A DNA stretch of 64,000 nt from assembly GCF_001625215.2 (NCBI RefSeq), contig NC_030385.2, forward strand, positions 40,759,598-40,823,597. The letters run 5' to 3'. Shown in pieces: positions 33,330-45,326 of the stretch (the first letter of the stretch is position 1; the number at the start of each line of letters is the position of its first letter). The notes beneath the pieces are model-generated. The model was not told where the DNA came from, did not search any database, and saw only the letters and a list, made by a program, of their open reading frames with translations. The position numbers and the translations under genes were made by a program. The DNA is from Daucus carota subsp. sativus. Lineage: Eukaryota; Streptophyta; Magnoliopsida; Apiales; Apiaceae.

Positions 33330-36300
33330 ATGGAGAAGTCTACGAGCGTTCTTCTTCATACCAAGAAGCCCCTGAAACGAACATGGATCAATCGCGTATT
33401 CGCTCTAGTATACGCTTCCACAGTCCTTGCTCTTCTATATCACCACCTCCACACTCTCTTGATCACCACCATCATAACCAATAAATCCACTAACAATGCA
33501 CACATTTCAGTGGCTTTGTTAATGTTGGTAGCAGATATGGTGCTGGCTTTCATGTGGTTCACTCATCAGATCTTTCGTTTGTTTCCCATCAAGCGTAGGG
33601 CTTTTCCTGAAAATCTCGTGAAAGATGAGAGCAAGTACCCGAGCCTTGACGTGTTCATTTGCACGGCTGATCCGTACAGGGAGCCGCCAATGGATGTTGC
33701 GAATGCGGCCTTATCTGTGATGGCGTATGATTATCCGACGGAGAAGCTTTCGGTGTATGTTTCTGATGATGGAGGGTCTCAGTTGACATTGTTTGCTCTG
33801 ATGGAAGCTGCCGAGTTTGCAAAGCATTGGTTACCTTTTTGTAGGCTTAATGGCCTTGTTGTGAGGTCGCCAGAGGCCTACTTTAAGTCCTTGCAGCCCT
33901 CGGATTCTCTTCAAAATATTCACGATATGAAGGTACTTGGCTCTACAAACTAATTAACTGGATTGTCTGAACTTATAAGCTGAATTGTAAGTCAGAAAAG
34001 TAGGCTTCGAAGTTTGATTGAGCTAATTGTAAGCTGATTCTAGGAAATACACTCACTGTTTAATATCTTGCTGTTTGATTGAGCTATTTGTAGGTGTTGT
34101 ATGAGAGTATGAAAAAGAGAGTTGAGAATGTTGTGATCAGAGGAAGTGTTGATTGCAGTACTGATGACAGTGAGCTTGATAAGATCGCTTTCAGCAAATG
34201 GACCGAAGAATTTACAAGCCAAGATCATCCTTCAGTTATCCAGGTTATTCGACCTTTTATCAGTTGAATCAGTTCCTTTCCTGATCAAAAATTTCCTGCA
34301 TAATTTTAATAAATATTGTAAAAATATGTATTTCAATATAGTAATTCTGAATCGGGAACTGCTAATATCATGTAACCACAAGTCGACAGTAATAAGTTTT
34401 GTCTTTTATCAGCACAGCGCATAACTTGAGTAGACTAGTAAGATGGCCATAGGTAATGTCAAGATTCTCTTGGAATTCATCTCAAACATGACAACTTTGA
34501 TTTATGGAATATAGAGAAACTACAGGTGGACAACAACTATCATATTCTACTCTGAATTATTAAGTAACAAGGGCCAAAAGGTCTTACAGTTTTTGAATTC
34601 TTAACTTAGCCGATAGCAAGTACATGTATAAGATCCTTGCACTAAGACCTTAACATTTTGGTTGAGATAAATGTCTAAAATGGCATTGTTATGGTGGTTC
34701 ACTCATGCGAGTGAAGAAGAGAGTTAAATGCATATTCAACAAATGGTCCTCTAACATGCTTAAAATTTCTATCCTAACGGCTTAACTGCTCTGAATTGAA
34801 ACATCATTTTTGCAGGGGAAAGTGCATAAAAACCAAATATGGAATTAATCGTTGCTTAATCCAAATACCTGTTCTCAGATTCTTCAAATTTGATTTCCGT
34901 TTATATTTAAGATTTTAATGTGTCAATGTTGCCTGATCTTTAAAATTAACACTTGGCAATCTGCAATCATATGCACTGCGGAAATATATAGGTTATCTTG
35001 GAGAGTAAAATCAACAAAGATGTTAACAACAATCAGATGCCAAACCTCATATACGTTTCTAGAGAGAAAAGAAAGGCTACACCGCATCATTTCAAAGGGG
35101 GAGCTCTTAACACACTGGTAAGGATCACGGAGTCTCTTGTTATAAAGTATCTTTCTTTTTTCCGCGGTCAAATATATATGTTATCTGAGGTTCTTACTTC
35201 TTATGCTATTCCTTAATGACACAAAAATACTGTCATATTTTTTAAACTTATATTTTGGTAATTTTGTGGTAATTAAGATTCGAGTATCTGCAATCATGAC
35301 GAATGCACCATTAGTCTTGACAATCGACTGTGATGTGTATTCCAACGATCCACAAACGCCATTGCGTGTACTCTGTTACATGATGGATCCTTGTGTCGAT
35401 CCAAACCTTGCATTTGTTCAGTTTCCTCAACGTTTTAACGGGATCAACAAGAATGATGTGTATAGTGCTGAGTTCAAAAATTGGACCGAGATTGATGCTG
35501 TTGGCTTAGACGGGATCTTGGGTCCAAATTATATGGGCACTGGTTGTTTCTTCAGAAGACGTGCATTTTTTGGTACCCCGGCTTCAGTTGTTCAACCTGA
35601 ATGCCCGCAACTAAGACCAGACCATGTTCCATGTAGCTCAAGTCTGCAGGAAGAAGATGTTTTAGCCCTTGCACTCGATGTTTCGCGCAGCAATTATGAA
35701 GCCTCAACGCAGTGGGGATCCGAGGTAAACTAATGATCATTTATGCTGTTTAAATTGTGTGAATGATTGCTTAAGTGTTCGTTTTAAAGAATTAAGCTCA
35801 TGAAACTTATTCAATTACATATCTTCCCCAATGCATTTTTGGATGCTAATTTGTTCCCATCAAAATTTTATTCTGCAATAATATGTGCTTATTGGATGAT
35901 TCAAATAATTACAGATGGGCTTTATCTATGGATCTTTAGTAGAGGACTACTACACTAGTTTCCTGCTTCACTGTAAAGGATGGAGATCAATCTACTGTAA
36001 CCCAGACAGGCCTGCATTTCTTGGGAATGCACCGATTAATCTCCATGATTTCCTGATCATGCTTAAAAGATATTCTATTGGACTTTTAGACATGGCCTTT
36101 GGCAAGACTAGTCCCATAACCTTCGGAGTCCAATCGATGAATCTTCTCCAGGCCCTGGGTTATACACACTATTCTTTCTGGCCAGTTTGGTCCATTCCAA
36201 TCACCATTTATGGTCTCTTGCCTCAGATAGCCCTCGTGAACTCGTTGACAATTTTTCCAAAAGCTTCTGATCCTTGGTTTATCGTATATGCATTCCTATT

Positions 36301-36808
36301 CGCGGGATCATATGTGCAAGATTTTATGGAATACATACTTAATGGCGGAACATATGCAAAATGGTGGAACAATCAGAGAATGTGGATGATCAGAGGAATC
36401 TCAAGTTTCCCGTTTGCAGTTTTGGAATATACACTTGGCTGCTTTGGCTTATCGGCTCCTGGCTATAGTGTAACAAGTAAGGTGGTCGATGTCAAACAAA
36501 ACCAGCGTTATGAACAAGGGATGTTTGAGTTTGGAGTTGCATCACCATTGTTCTTTCCAGTGACCACGACAGCAATTTTAAATTTAGTTGCATTTTCAAG
36601 TGGCGTTGTACAGATATGGAGGAATGCAAATGCCGGTGAAGATATGTTTGTGCAGATGTTTATAGCTGGTTTCGTCGTCTTAAATAGTTGGCCTGTATAT
36701 GATGCCATAATCTTCAGGGCTGATACTGGGAAAATGCCTCTGAAAGTTTCTTTGATTTCAGTAGCTTTTGCTTGTATTATTTACCTATCAGTTGCTTCAG
36801 CATTTTAA
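33330..36808 (+). CDS. Cellulose-synthase-like protein, CslG/CslM type
   Basis: Five exons by splice reading: 33330-33932, 34094-34243, 34992-35117, 35278-35724, 35915-36808; 739 aa, normal for CslG. All introns are GT-AG and in frame. GT2 processive glycosyltransferase fold with two N-terminal membrane helices (residues about 21-50 and 58-80) and several at the C-terminus from about 510. Catalytic motifs: DDGGS (146-150), DCD (310-312) and VED (451-453), which takes the place of TED. The fourth motif, normally QxxRW, reads M-L-K-R-Y at 491-495, so both the Gln and the Trp are replaced. Acts in Golgi or ER membranes. Family roles include cell-wall glycans and, for CslM and some CslG members, glucuronidation of triterpenoid aglycones. 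The substrate here is unknown. It lies between two PKS genes in the opposite orientation. Confidence 0.92.
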
Positions 36809-38106
36809 CTACATAACTTGTATCTGATTTTCGAGAAGCTACTTATTTACCAACGCAAACACCAAGTCTGGTTGCCTTCTGAGAAAATTTTATTAAGTTT
36901 CCTACAAAATAAAAGATTGTTTCCCTTTTTATAGTAATGCTTGAAATCCTAACAAAAATCAGATACCTAAATTTTACTTCTGAGTCCGGAAAATGTGTAT
37001 ATCAAAAATTATTCTCAAATTTGTTTCCCGCCAAATCCTACTTCGCAATATTTGATTGGTTACACTCGCATTAATAATAATGAGACTCTGTATGCACATA
37101 AACCATTTGTTTGAGACAAGATTTGGGTACCTAGTATTACTCATAGTATAACCGTAAATCGTGCCTAAAAATCATACAAAGAGAGAATCATAACTGTGTG
37201 TGTAGATAGAAGATGACAGATGAGCTATTCGAATCTTCAAACTTAATCATGTTGAACTCGAGTATTGAAAGATCAGCCTCTTTGCACTGCCCATCAGAGA
37301 ATACAGCAGATGACTACAAAAGAAAATTGTCATTTAGATTGTTGTCGTGCTTCCTGAAACGGTTGGTTTATTCACCATCTGCAACTCAGATTGTATAAAC
37401 TTCACGAATATAATGCCACATTTAGAATAAACCATCTCATTGTCTTTGAAATCTGCGCATTCATGCATCTTCCAGCCGGACTTGAATAGACAGGACACTT
37501 TTGTTTATGTGTGAAAATTTTTAAGTTTAACACTTTGGACTTAGTACAAAGTCAATTAATTAAATATAATTCAGCATATTTATCGATAATAAACATGTTT
37601 GTTTGCTTGGCAGATGAGCTCATGAGCATGGGCCATTTTTCAACCTAATTATAGTGACCCTGAGACAACGATTTGCACTATGAGTGCTCAGGTTTTTAGC
37701 AAGCATTTCATCAGCTAACTGCTATGGTACATATATTTTACTAGTCATTCATGTTGGGGTGTCTAGCATCTCCCTAACTCGAACCGATAAAGGTTATAGT
37801 TGTGTCATCTTCAACACGTAGCTGTTGTTGATGTAGTGGTAAGGGCTTGGATCTTAAAAATTCATTCATTTTAATTTAGTTTAGGAAATACATGATGTAG
37901 CTACTGTAATAGTTGCATTCCAAGATTAGAGAAACTGTTTGCAAACATATATAAAACTTTTGAACACAGAAATAGAACGAGTAATTTACTTACAAGTTAC
38001 AACACACAATATGAAGGTAACAAACAGAAAAGTAGATAAAACATCATCAACGCAAGTTCATCAAATACTAATGCAATTCGAAATGTCTAATTCCCTCGTG
38101 CATGCA
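36809..38106. other. Intergenic between CslG/M and PKS copy B
   Basis: No gene supported. The sequence up to 38106 includes the presumed 3' UTRs of two convergent genes. The 61-codon frame at 37213 has no recognisable similarity. Confidence 0.5.
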
Positions 38107-39370
38107 TTAAGTGAAACTAGTAACAGGCATACTATGCAGCACAACTGTTTCGACGGTGAGACCTGGCCCGAAACCAAAGGCCACACCCCAGTCCAAGCCA
38201 TCACCAGTAGTTGCCATGCCATCTTTCATTGATTTCTTCCTCATTTCATCCAAAACAAACAAAACACATGCACTCGCCATATTACCGTACTGACTCAACA
38301 CCTTCCGAGACGCCCACATTTTCTCTTCTTTGAGGCCTAACACAAGTTCAATCTGGTTTAAAATAGCCGGGCCACCAGGGTGGGTTATCCAGAAGAGCGA
38401 ATTCCAATCGGAAATTCCAATGGGTTCAAAAGCTTCTTTTAGTAGCTTCTCTATGTCACTGGCAATCAATGTAGTTATGTTCTTTTTCAGGAAAAACATG
38501 AGGCCTGACTCCCCCAGTTTTCCACGGATTGTGTCTTCTGAATCAGGCAATATGTGTTGGGCCGAGGACACGATCTGGAAGAGTGGACGTTCGGTGAGAG
38601 GGTCCGGATCAGACCCAACAATCACCGAAGAGGCCCCATCGCCAAACAGTGCTTGAGGGAGCAAGGACTCCAGATGAGGGCCTCGGAATGTTATGGTTGT
38701 GATCTCAGCACAAACAACTAAAACACGAGCACCCTTATTGTTCTCAGCAAGATCTTTGGCCAGACGAAGGACGGTCCCCCCCGCGAAACAACCTTGTAGG
38801 TAGATCATGTGGCGCTTCACGGACGGACTGAGGCCTAGAAGCTTGGTGAGCTGGTAGTCGGCGCTGGGCATATCGTAGCCCGAAGTGGTGCAAAAGATGA
38901 GATGGGTGATTTCTGACTTGGAATGTCCCCACTCTTTGATGGCTTTCAAAGCGGCTTCTCTTCCAAGCTTCGGAACCTCCATCCGCAGCATTTCTTGGCG
39001 AGCATTGAACGACGGGGCGGAGTAATTGCGCATGTTAGGATTTTCGTCTAGGATTTCCTCTGTAATATGCAGGTAACGTGTTTTTATCATGCTTTTATCA
39101 CCTGCATGCATCACTTCATTATCAATATTACAATTTTTTTATAGATGTTTCGACGAGGGTAAGAAAATAAGTAGTACTGTACTTACAGATTCGCTTAAAC
39201 TTTTCTTTGAGTTGAGTCTTGTGTTCACTGTTTGTCACGCGAAAGTAGAAGTCTGGATAATCGGCCTGGAGGTAAGAATTGGGAGGAGTAGCCGTTCCGA
39301 TGGCAAGAATTGTGGCCGGACCTTTTGCTCTCTGCTTTTCCATCATCTGCTCTACTGATATGCTACCCAT
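38107..39370 (-). CDS. Type III polyketide synthase (chalcone-synthase-like), copy B
   Basis: Two exons, 39370-39187 and 39101-38107, with an 85-bp intron at the same Cys codon as copy A. Protein 392 aa. I chose the start at [13 protein letters not shown] because it matches the family start; the longer upstream frame is leader. The catalytic Cys (LQGCFAGG), His (THPGGPA) and Asn (YGNMASA) are present, with the same 3-residue shortening after FRGP. From [10 protein letters not shown] to the end the protein differs from copy A at only about four positions, while residues encoded by exon 1 and early exon 2 differ at many (e.g. [18 protein letters not shown] versus [18 protein letters not shown]). 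The two genes therefore share a recent common sequence in the 3' part only. Both look functional. Confidence 0.93.
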
Positions 39371-39441
39371 TTCTCTATTCCAACGTAGAATGAGAATTTT
39401 ATTCGTTTTTTCTCTTGTTGATTCATACATGGCGCTGGACT

Positions 39442-39449
39442 ATCTTATA
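39442..39449 (-). promoter_or_regulatory. TATA-like box of PKS copy B
   Basis: Minus strand TATAAGAT, about 72 bp upstream of the chosen ATG. It differs from the canonical TATAAATA of copy A, so expression may differ. Confidence 0.45.
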
Positions 39450-40565
39450 GAAACAAGTGTACCGTGTGTGTGTCGTAATTTAATAATGTAGATATGTTGG
39501 TGGATGATAATGTGTTCGTTTGTCAAAACAAGCCTAGATCAAGATGAATATATTTTATTATTAGTATCAGTATATATATGCCGACGACAGGTTGAATTTT
39601 CATGGAGTTTATAAAAATTAGAATATTAAAATTTAAAATTGGATAAAATAGATTTTAATTATTTTAATTTTAAAAATCTAATAATATTTGTGGCAGATTA
39701 TGTTTGTAACTAAAAGATAAAATAACTAATTTAATAATAATTTTATGTACTTTTTATTTTATGAATGTAATGTACCTTATTTATTTTTTAATGAAATCTG
39801 CTTTCTATTATTATAAATTTTATTCTACAAAATAATATTATTAATTAAATATTAATAATCACAAATTAATTTTGAGTCCGATAAACAAAAAATATAAAAA
39901 TAATAAAATCATTACTTATATTATAATAAGTAAGAGATTCGAATTTAGACCAGTGAACATCGTTGATTTGTTCCAAAGAAATATCAAAGGAGAGGGCTTT
40001 CATTTTCTTACTAATTTGATTGCAAATGATATACGGCGAGTGTTTGGCAACTTCTCGTTCACAAATCTTGTTATAGTTTTTTGCAATTCTATATAAATTT
40101 TAGTTAAAATTTAATAAATCATATCTTAGTTAAAAATTATTAGTTATATTTTGTAAAATTTGTTCAAATATCACAAGTTATCCTTGTCATGCTTATATTT
40201 GTAAAAGTCCATACAACAAAATTTCAGATTATTTTTTATCATATTAAAATAATATATTTTATTTGTAATAATATATTATTTTTAGAATATATCTACTCAA
40301 TATGGTCAATACTATCAAACTAAATATGTTACATATTGAATAAATTTCACATATAATATCTTATCCGTCTATTTTAATTGACATTATTAGAGATGCTTTA
40401 AAATGCTTTAAAGATATATGAATAGTAAAAAAAAATCATTAGTTAAGTATAATTTATATTTACTTAAAAAAATAATTTTTTCACCCAAATTTTTTCTCCT
40501 AAAACTTCAGATCTGCGACTTTAAAACAAAAAGAATCAATCTGAGATCTGCCTTTACAACACACT
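39450..40565. other. AT-rich intergenic, no gene seen
   Basis: Very AT-rich. The frame at 39872 is not recognisable. Confidence 0.4.
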
Positions 40566-40640
40566 ACTCCCTCCGTCTCTAAATACTTTTGCTGTTTGTA
40601 CTCCTCCGTCTCTAAATACTTTTCCTGTTTGTACACATAT
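40566..40640 (+). mobile_element. Stowaway MITE end, duplicated fragment
   Basis: CTCCCTCCGTCTCTAAATAC followed by TTTTGCTGTTTGTA, then a second copy (CTCCGTCTCTAAATACTTTT…). These match the left end of the MITE at 22670. No right end follows, so this is a truncated, locally duplicated relic about 230 bp upstream of the hemerythrin-like gene, in its promoter region. Confidence 0.7.
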
Positions 40641-40871
40641 TTTTAATCGTTAATATCTTTCATTTCGTAGTAGTCTCATGTTAGTACCGAATAAATTATG
40701 GCGCCAAAAGAAAACGTGGTCCCTGAAAGTAGTTCACTTCGCAAACAAGCTAAACAACACTCATTACATGGTCACATCTCACATGTATCTGTTGTCAATA
40801 CACACATATCAATCTAAGCATCAATCTTAACTAAACCCTAGATATATCTCTGCCTTCAGTTCAGTATAACA

Positions 40872-43255
40872 ATGGGAAACTGTTTCGAAACGCTTGATAA
40901 ATCATCTCCGCCAATATCGGAAATAGTCCCCGCCGACATCTTCAAGCCCTCACCACCGGCGACGGCGATCACATTGTACGGACCTTCAGATTGTCCGATC
41001 ACCTCGTACATTCGATTTGCTCTCTCTTACAAGCCTGTTTCTCTTGAATTTATCCCATGCAACACGCTTTCTGATATGCTTTTGGACTCCCCGGTGCTCC
41101 AGTTCGGATCGGACAGAGTTTCCGGGTCTCCGGCCACGATTCTCGGTTACTTGGACGCCAAGTTTCCGGCGCCGGCGGTGGCGAGGCGGCGGAGTGCGGC
41201 GGCGATGGAGATTGTGGAGGTGGTGGTTTTGCAGCATAGGAGCGTGAGGTGGCATGTGGAGAAAGTGGTGACGTGGGCGGAGGATTTGGTGAAACGTAAA
41301 GGGATAGCCAGGGGGGACTCGAAGGTGGGGAGTACGAGAATGGAGGTGGACAAGTTTGGGAAGAGGTACGGTGAGTTGATGGAAGTGATGTTAGAGCATG
41401 CCAGAATGGAGGAGAGAGTTGTCTTTCCGGTTTTGGAAAAGGCGGATAGAGGTAATTTCGTAACTCACGTTTCGTGTCAGTGTACCAAATTGTCGGGTCT
41501 ACTTAATTTATGATGTCTAGGTGTTTGTTTAATTGTATGATTTGTGTTTGTTTATCATGAATGTCAGAATGTGATATTATCTAGGCAATGTGAAGTTGTA
41601 ATTGAATTTTAAGTATGAGGAACTTTCTTGATAGCAATTTATTTGCGTTCTTGAACTGAAGAGAATTGAGCTGGAGAGATATGCTTAATAATAGCTAAAA
41701 TGTGTATCAATAAGGTGAAATTGGAAACAGAGGTAGATAGTCTAGTAATTCATTATGTTCCGGTGACATTCGATTCTCGGTCAATTGAATTCAATTTCCG
41801 ATCAACTTATTGAAAAATAGTTATCCAGATGTGGTGGTTGATCAGGTAAAAGCTTTGTAGTAAGCCAGTAGGGTGAGGTGTTTGCTGATATGATATTCAT
41901 GTAATCAGGGACGGAACGATAATAGGGGCAATGGACGTACTTGCCCCACTAGAATTCTATACATGTATTTATCTCATCTATAATTTTAGAATTAATCAAT
42001 GCTGCCTTCATGGTCAAATCTCTTCTATTTCTTGCGAGAGACCAGAGTTAGAGAGGCGGGGTACTGTATGGGCTGCAAAGTATGTGCAAAACAGATTATT
42101 ATTGTTCTTGGCGTCACTTTTTTCCATACCTAATACTACTAAAGTATGTTTCTGCAACATGTTGGAGGTAGTGTGGTGTGTGGTGTGTGGTGCCTGTAGT
42201 GGGTTTAGGTTATTCTAATTGATTCTGGAGTAACATGCACTTCAAAATTAAAGACTCATGTGAGTGAGTTAATGTCAACATGAAGCAGAAAACGCAGAGT
42301 AAACTATAAGCAACGTATATCAGACCCTCTTTCTATATTCTCAATGTTCTCTTCATCTGTAGAAAAGTTCAAGAGAATGCATTATCACTTCTTCATAAAA
42401 GTGTGTGCTTTAAGCTGTTTAGACAATTTGCCCCAAAAATTGATGGAGTTGCGCAGTCTTCGCACATAAAAAATGCTTCTTCTCTGCTGTGAGTAGATTA
42501 ATGTAAAACTCAAGTAGGATCGGTTCATACATTGTCCTTTAGTCACAAAGTAATTACTTTGAAGAGATTAGCCTAATCATAAATGTGGTTCTTGAACAAA
42601 AATGGAAACTTAACTTAGTCCCACTCTGCTGTTAACCCCTCTGTTTCTTCTCCAGACGTTCTGAGTCATTATTTGATCAAGTTTCATACTGTGAATGCAG
42701 GTCTACCTAAAGCTGCAAATGCTGAACATGCAAGGGACTTGCCAATTATGAATGGCATAAATGAAGACCTGAAGGCTTTCCGAGTTCTTCATTCAGCGAA
42801 TCCTGTCTACCTAGAGGCCCTACGTAATCTGTCTACTCGACTGAAAACTCTGCAGGTAAAGATACACATCATCATACATAATATGATCCAGATAAGCTTC
42901 TATTTCTTTTTTACGCAAGACTTCTGTCCTTGAATATATCAGTCAATATATTAGTTGCCAGTTGCCACGGTATTGATTGGGTAATTGCCGCGAATGTCAG
43001 AAACATTGCCACCAACATTTTCAAGAGGAGGAGAAGAAGTTACTACCCTATATGGAGGCTGTGGATCTATATAAAGGACAGCAAGAAAGATTACTAGATC
43101 AGTGCATAGAAGTAATGCATGGGACACATTCTCACTTGTTTCGGTTTCTCATTGAAGGCCTCTGCCCTCAGGATGCCGTACATTATCTGGACTTGGTCAG
43201 AAGCTGTAGTGACAGAGAGAAAGTCTTATCAATGTTTAGCACGGTTCTGGAGTAA
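40872..43255 (+). CDS. Hemerythrin-like protein with GST/thioredoxin-like N-terminus
   Basis: Three exons: 40872-41451, 42701-42855 and 43001-43255; 329 aa. The exon 3 acceptor (GTCAG at 42996-43000) was chosen because the frame has a stop just upstream. Residues 32-100 (ITLYGPSDCPITSYIRFALS…LEF…SPATILGYLDAKF) resemble a glutathione-transferase/thioredoxin-fold N-domain. Residues 115-300 carry His/Glu residues spaced as in hemerythrin/HHE cation-binding helices: H122, H128, H176 with E181, H224, H247 to H251 with E254-256, and H290. Such proteins bind a di-iron centre; the function of this plant family is poorly known. The N-terminus MGNC fits N-myristoylation with nearby palmitoylation, suggesting membrane attachment. 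It is not a BRUTUS-type E3 ligase, as no RING or CHY finger follows. Confidence 0.85.
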
Positions 43256-44114
43256 GATCTAAACCCTTTGGAATCCTAGTAATCGAGTATCCGGATGCCA
43301 GATGAATGTTCTCAGTGTGTGAAGTCCTCTTCTGCATCCAATTTATACAGAAATGGAATGTGTACATCTTGATATGTAGGTAGACTTGCTTACTTACTAG
43401 CCTACTTAATTTTCTTAGTTGGCTCGTCTATATGAGTAGGGTGTGGCATATATTGTTCCCGGAAACTTTTTACAAGGAAATGACATTACATTCTGCCATT
43501 GTTGAGTACTTCTTGTAAACAATCTGCCATAAACTACAAATTAAATGGGTAGAGCTTCTACAATTCAGTAAGCCCTGCTTAGTTCTTGTTTCCTACGGCA
43601 TTTTATCATCTACACGTATAAGCGAAGTGGAATATCATCATTAAACTTAAGTCTAGCTTGCACCGAATTCCAGTAAGGTTCCAGCTTCCTTTTTTGTACT
43701 GTTTATTCTGACAAAAGAGGAATAATAGCATATGATTACATAGACGAGCAGAGAGATATATAAATAGAACCTATTCGCTTGAGAGGAGACTTGGGATGCA
43801 GGATATTCAGTATCAGAATCTTGCCTAAATATTGATAGCCTAATCAAACCATAAATCAGTTTTTAGCTTCAACTTGTACTTCTATTTACAGTGACAGCGT
43901 ATCTCTCTTTAAAGACAAAAACTCGTGTTCTCTTTAAGATCCTCGCCTAACAATGATAGAAGTATAGATCTTACAATAGAAATGCCATTGCAGTTGACAA
44001 AAGGGAATTGGTTTAATGTAATACTTAGAACACTAGACAATATTGCTACGATTCAGAGTGGTTACATAGACATGAACATACTACCTATACAAGCTACCTG
44101 ATGAAGTTCTGAAC
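43256..44114. other. Intergenic between convergent genes
   Basis: 3' UTR-like sequence of the hemerythrin-like gene, then the 3' flank of the minus-strand glycine-rich gene. No further gene. Confidence 0.5.
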
Positions 44115-45267
44115 TCAGACTATATACACTTTAAAAGGAGATAGCAAGATGGTGGCAGTCAAGGCAGTAATTACCCCTATGCTGCATCGAAGCTTGTTTC
44201 CTGAACTGTGGTGGCCTTTATTGTTATTGGCAGCTCCAGCTGCACTAGCTGCACCATACACAGGAATTACAGCTGCACCTCCCGGTGTACGTGTTGATGA
44301 AGACCCACCGCCTCCACCTTCACTCCCAGCTCCACTACCACCTGATCCCCCACTCCGAGCTCTACTACCTGATCTGCCACCACCACTCGCCCTTCCACCA
44401 GCAATAGTGATGCGGCGTGCTATGCCATTGTTACCAGAGTTATTATACAAGTCCATGCCATCATCTTCTCCTTTCTTGTCCAATGAATCAACTGTGTGCA
44501 TAACAAATTAGCATTCTACAAGGTCAGCTGTCAAGAGAATTAACTTCTCTCTAACTATACATTTGCATATGTTCGTTGCTATGTGTCCCAACTCTAAACA
44601 GTGTTTAAGGTATAACTTATGAGCTTTTACAGGTTCCGAACCAAACAACAAACCAAACGAATATAGCATATATTTCACTTGCAGAAGGTAGGGTACGTGG
44701 GAGGGTGAGACCTACGCAGATTCTATTCTTACTCCTGGAAGGATTACCTATCTATGAAGAGCTCCACAATTATTACACAGTAGAGGTATAAAATAATCTT
44801 GAAATTGAAACCTCTAACAGTTTCAAGCTCACTAAAATCATTCCAGAAAAACAGTAACTTCTCTAATACATGGATGAAGAGGATGGGGGCTATCGCGGAA
44901 TTTATATGCAAATAAGAAGCAATTAAGCAATAGTACTACAACAATGAACAAACTGATGTTTCTACCATCAATCCTTCATATTTACACATATTTCTATAAG
45001 TTAATTGTCCTTTTATTGTTAAATTTCTTTCAGAAGCAAATCCATAAACTATTCCATATCTACTCTGTTGAGCAATTGTTTCTCTCATAAAAACAAAACT
45101 GAAAATTCTTACAAGGCATAATAATTCATGCAGGATCATTTTAAAAGATACTCATTGATCAAATAGAACAGAGGAGGAAAGAGAGGATGTAAACCTGAAG
45201 CAGCAGAGTCGGTTTGAGAAGAGAGGAAGAGAGTTAAAAGCAACAGCAGCAATCTTGTACTTGCCAT
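44115..45267 (-). CDS. Secreted glycine-rich protein
   Basis: Two exons, 45267-45195 and 44491-44115, joined through a GT-AG intron of 703 bp; 149 aa. Exon 1 encodes a signal peptide (MASTRLLLLLLTLFLSSQTDSAAS). The mature part has an acidic start, then a Gly/Ser/Arg block (about residues 55-90, with GGGRSGSRARSGGSGG), an Ala-rich segment (AAVIPVYGAASAAGAANN) and a hydrophobic C-terminus (IGVITALTATILL), which could be a membrane helix or GPI signal. Probably cell-wall or plasma-membrane associated. The function is not known. A TATA box lies about 52 bp upstream. The Pro-rich frame on the opposite strand is its antisense shadow. Confidence 0.75.
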
Positions 45268-45318
45268 TTGAGTTCTTGTCTTTGGTTTATTCATTTTCTT
45301 GATCCTCTTCACTTTCTC

Positions 45319-45326
45319 CTTTTATA
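45319..45326 (-). promoter_or_regulatory. TATA box of the glycine-rich gene
   Basis: Minus strand TATAAAAG, about 52 bp upstream of the ATG. Confidence 0.55.

Noticed and set aside
40986-41353. His/Arg-rich ORFs opposite the hemerythrin-like gene
   Set aside because: Antisense or frame shadows of exon 1 in a locally GC-rich stretch.
44149-44511. Proline-rich ORF (120 aa) on the plus strand
   Set aside because: It is the antisense of the glycine-rich gene, which has a signal-peptide exon and splice sites on the minus strand.
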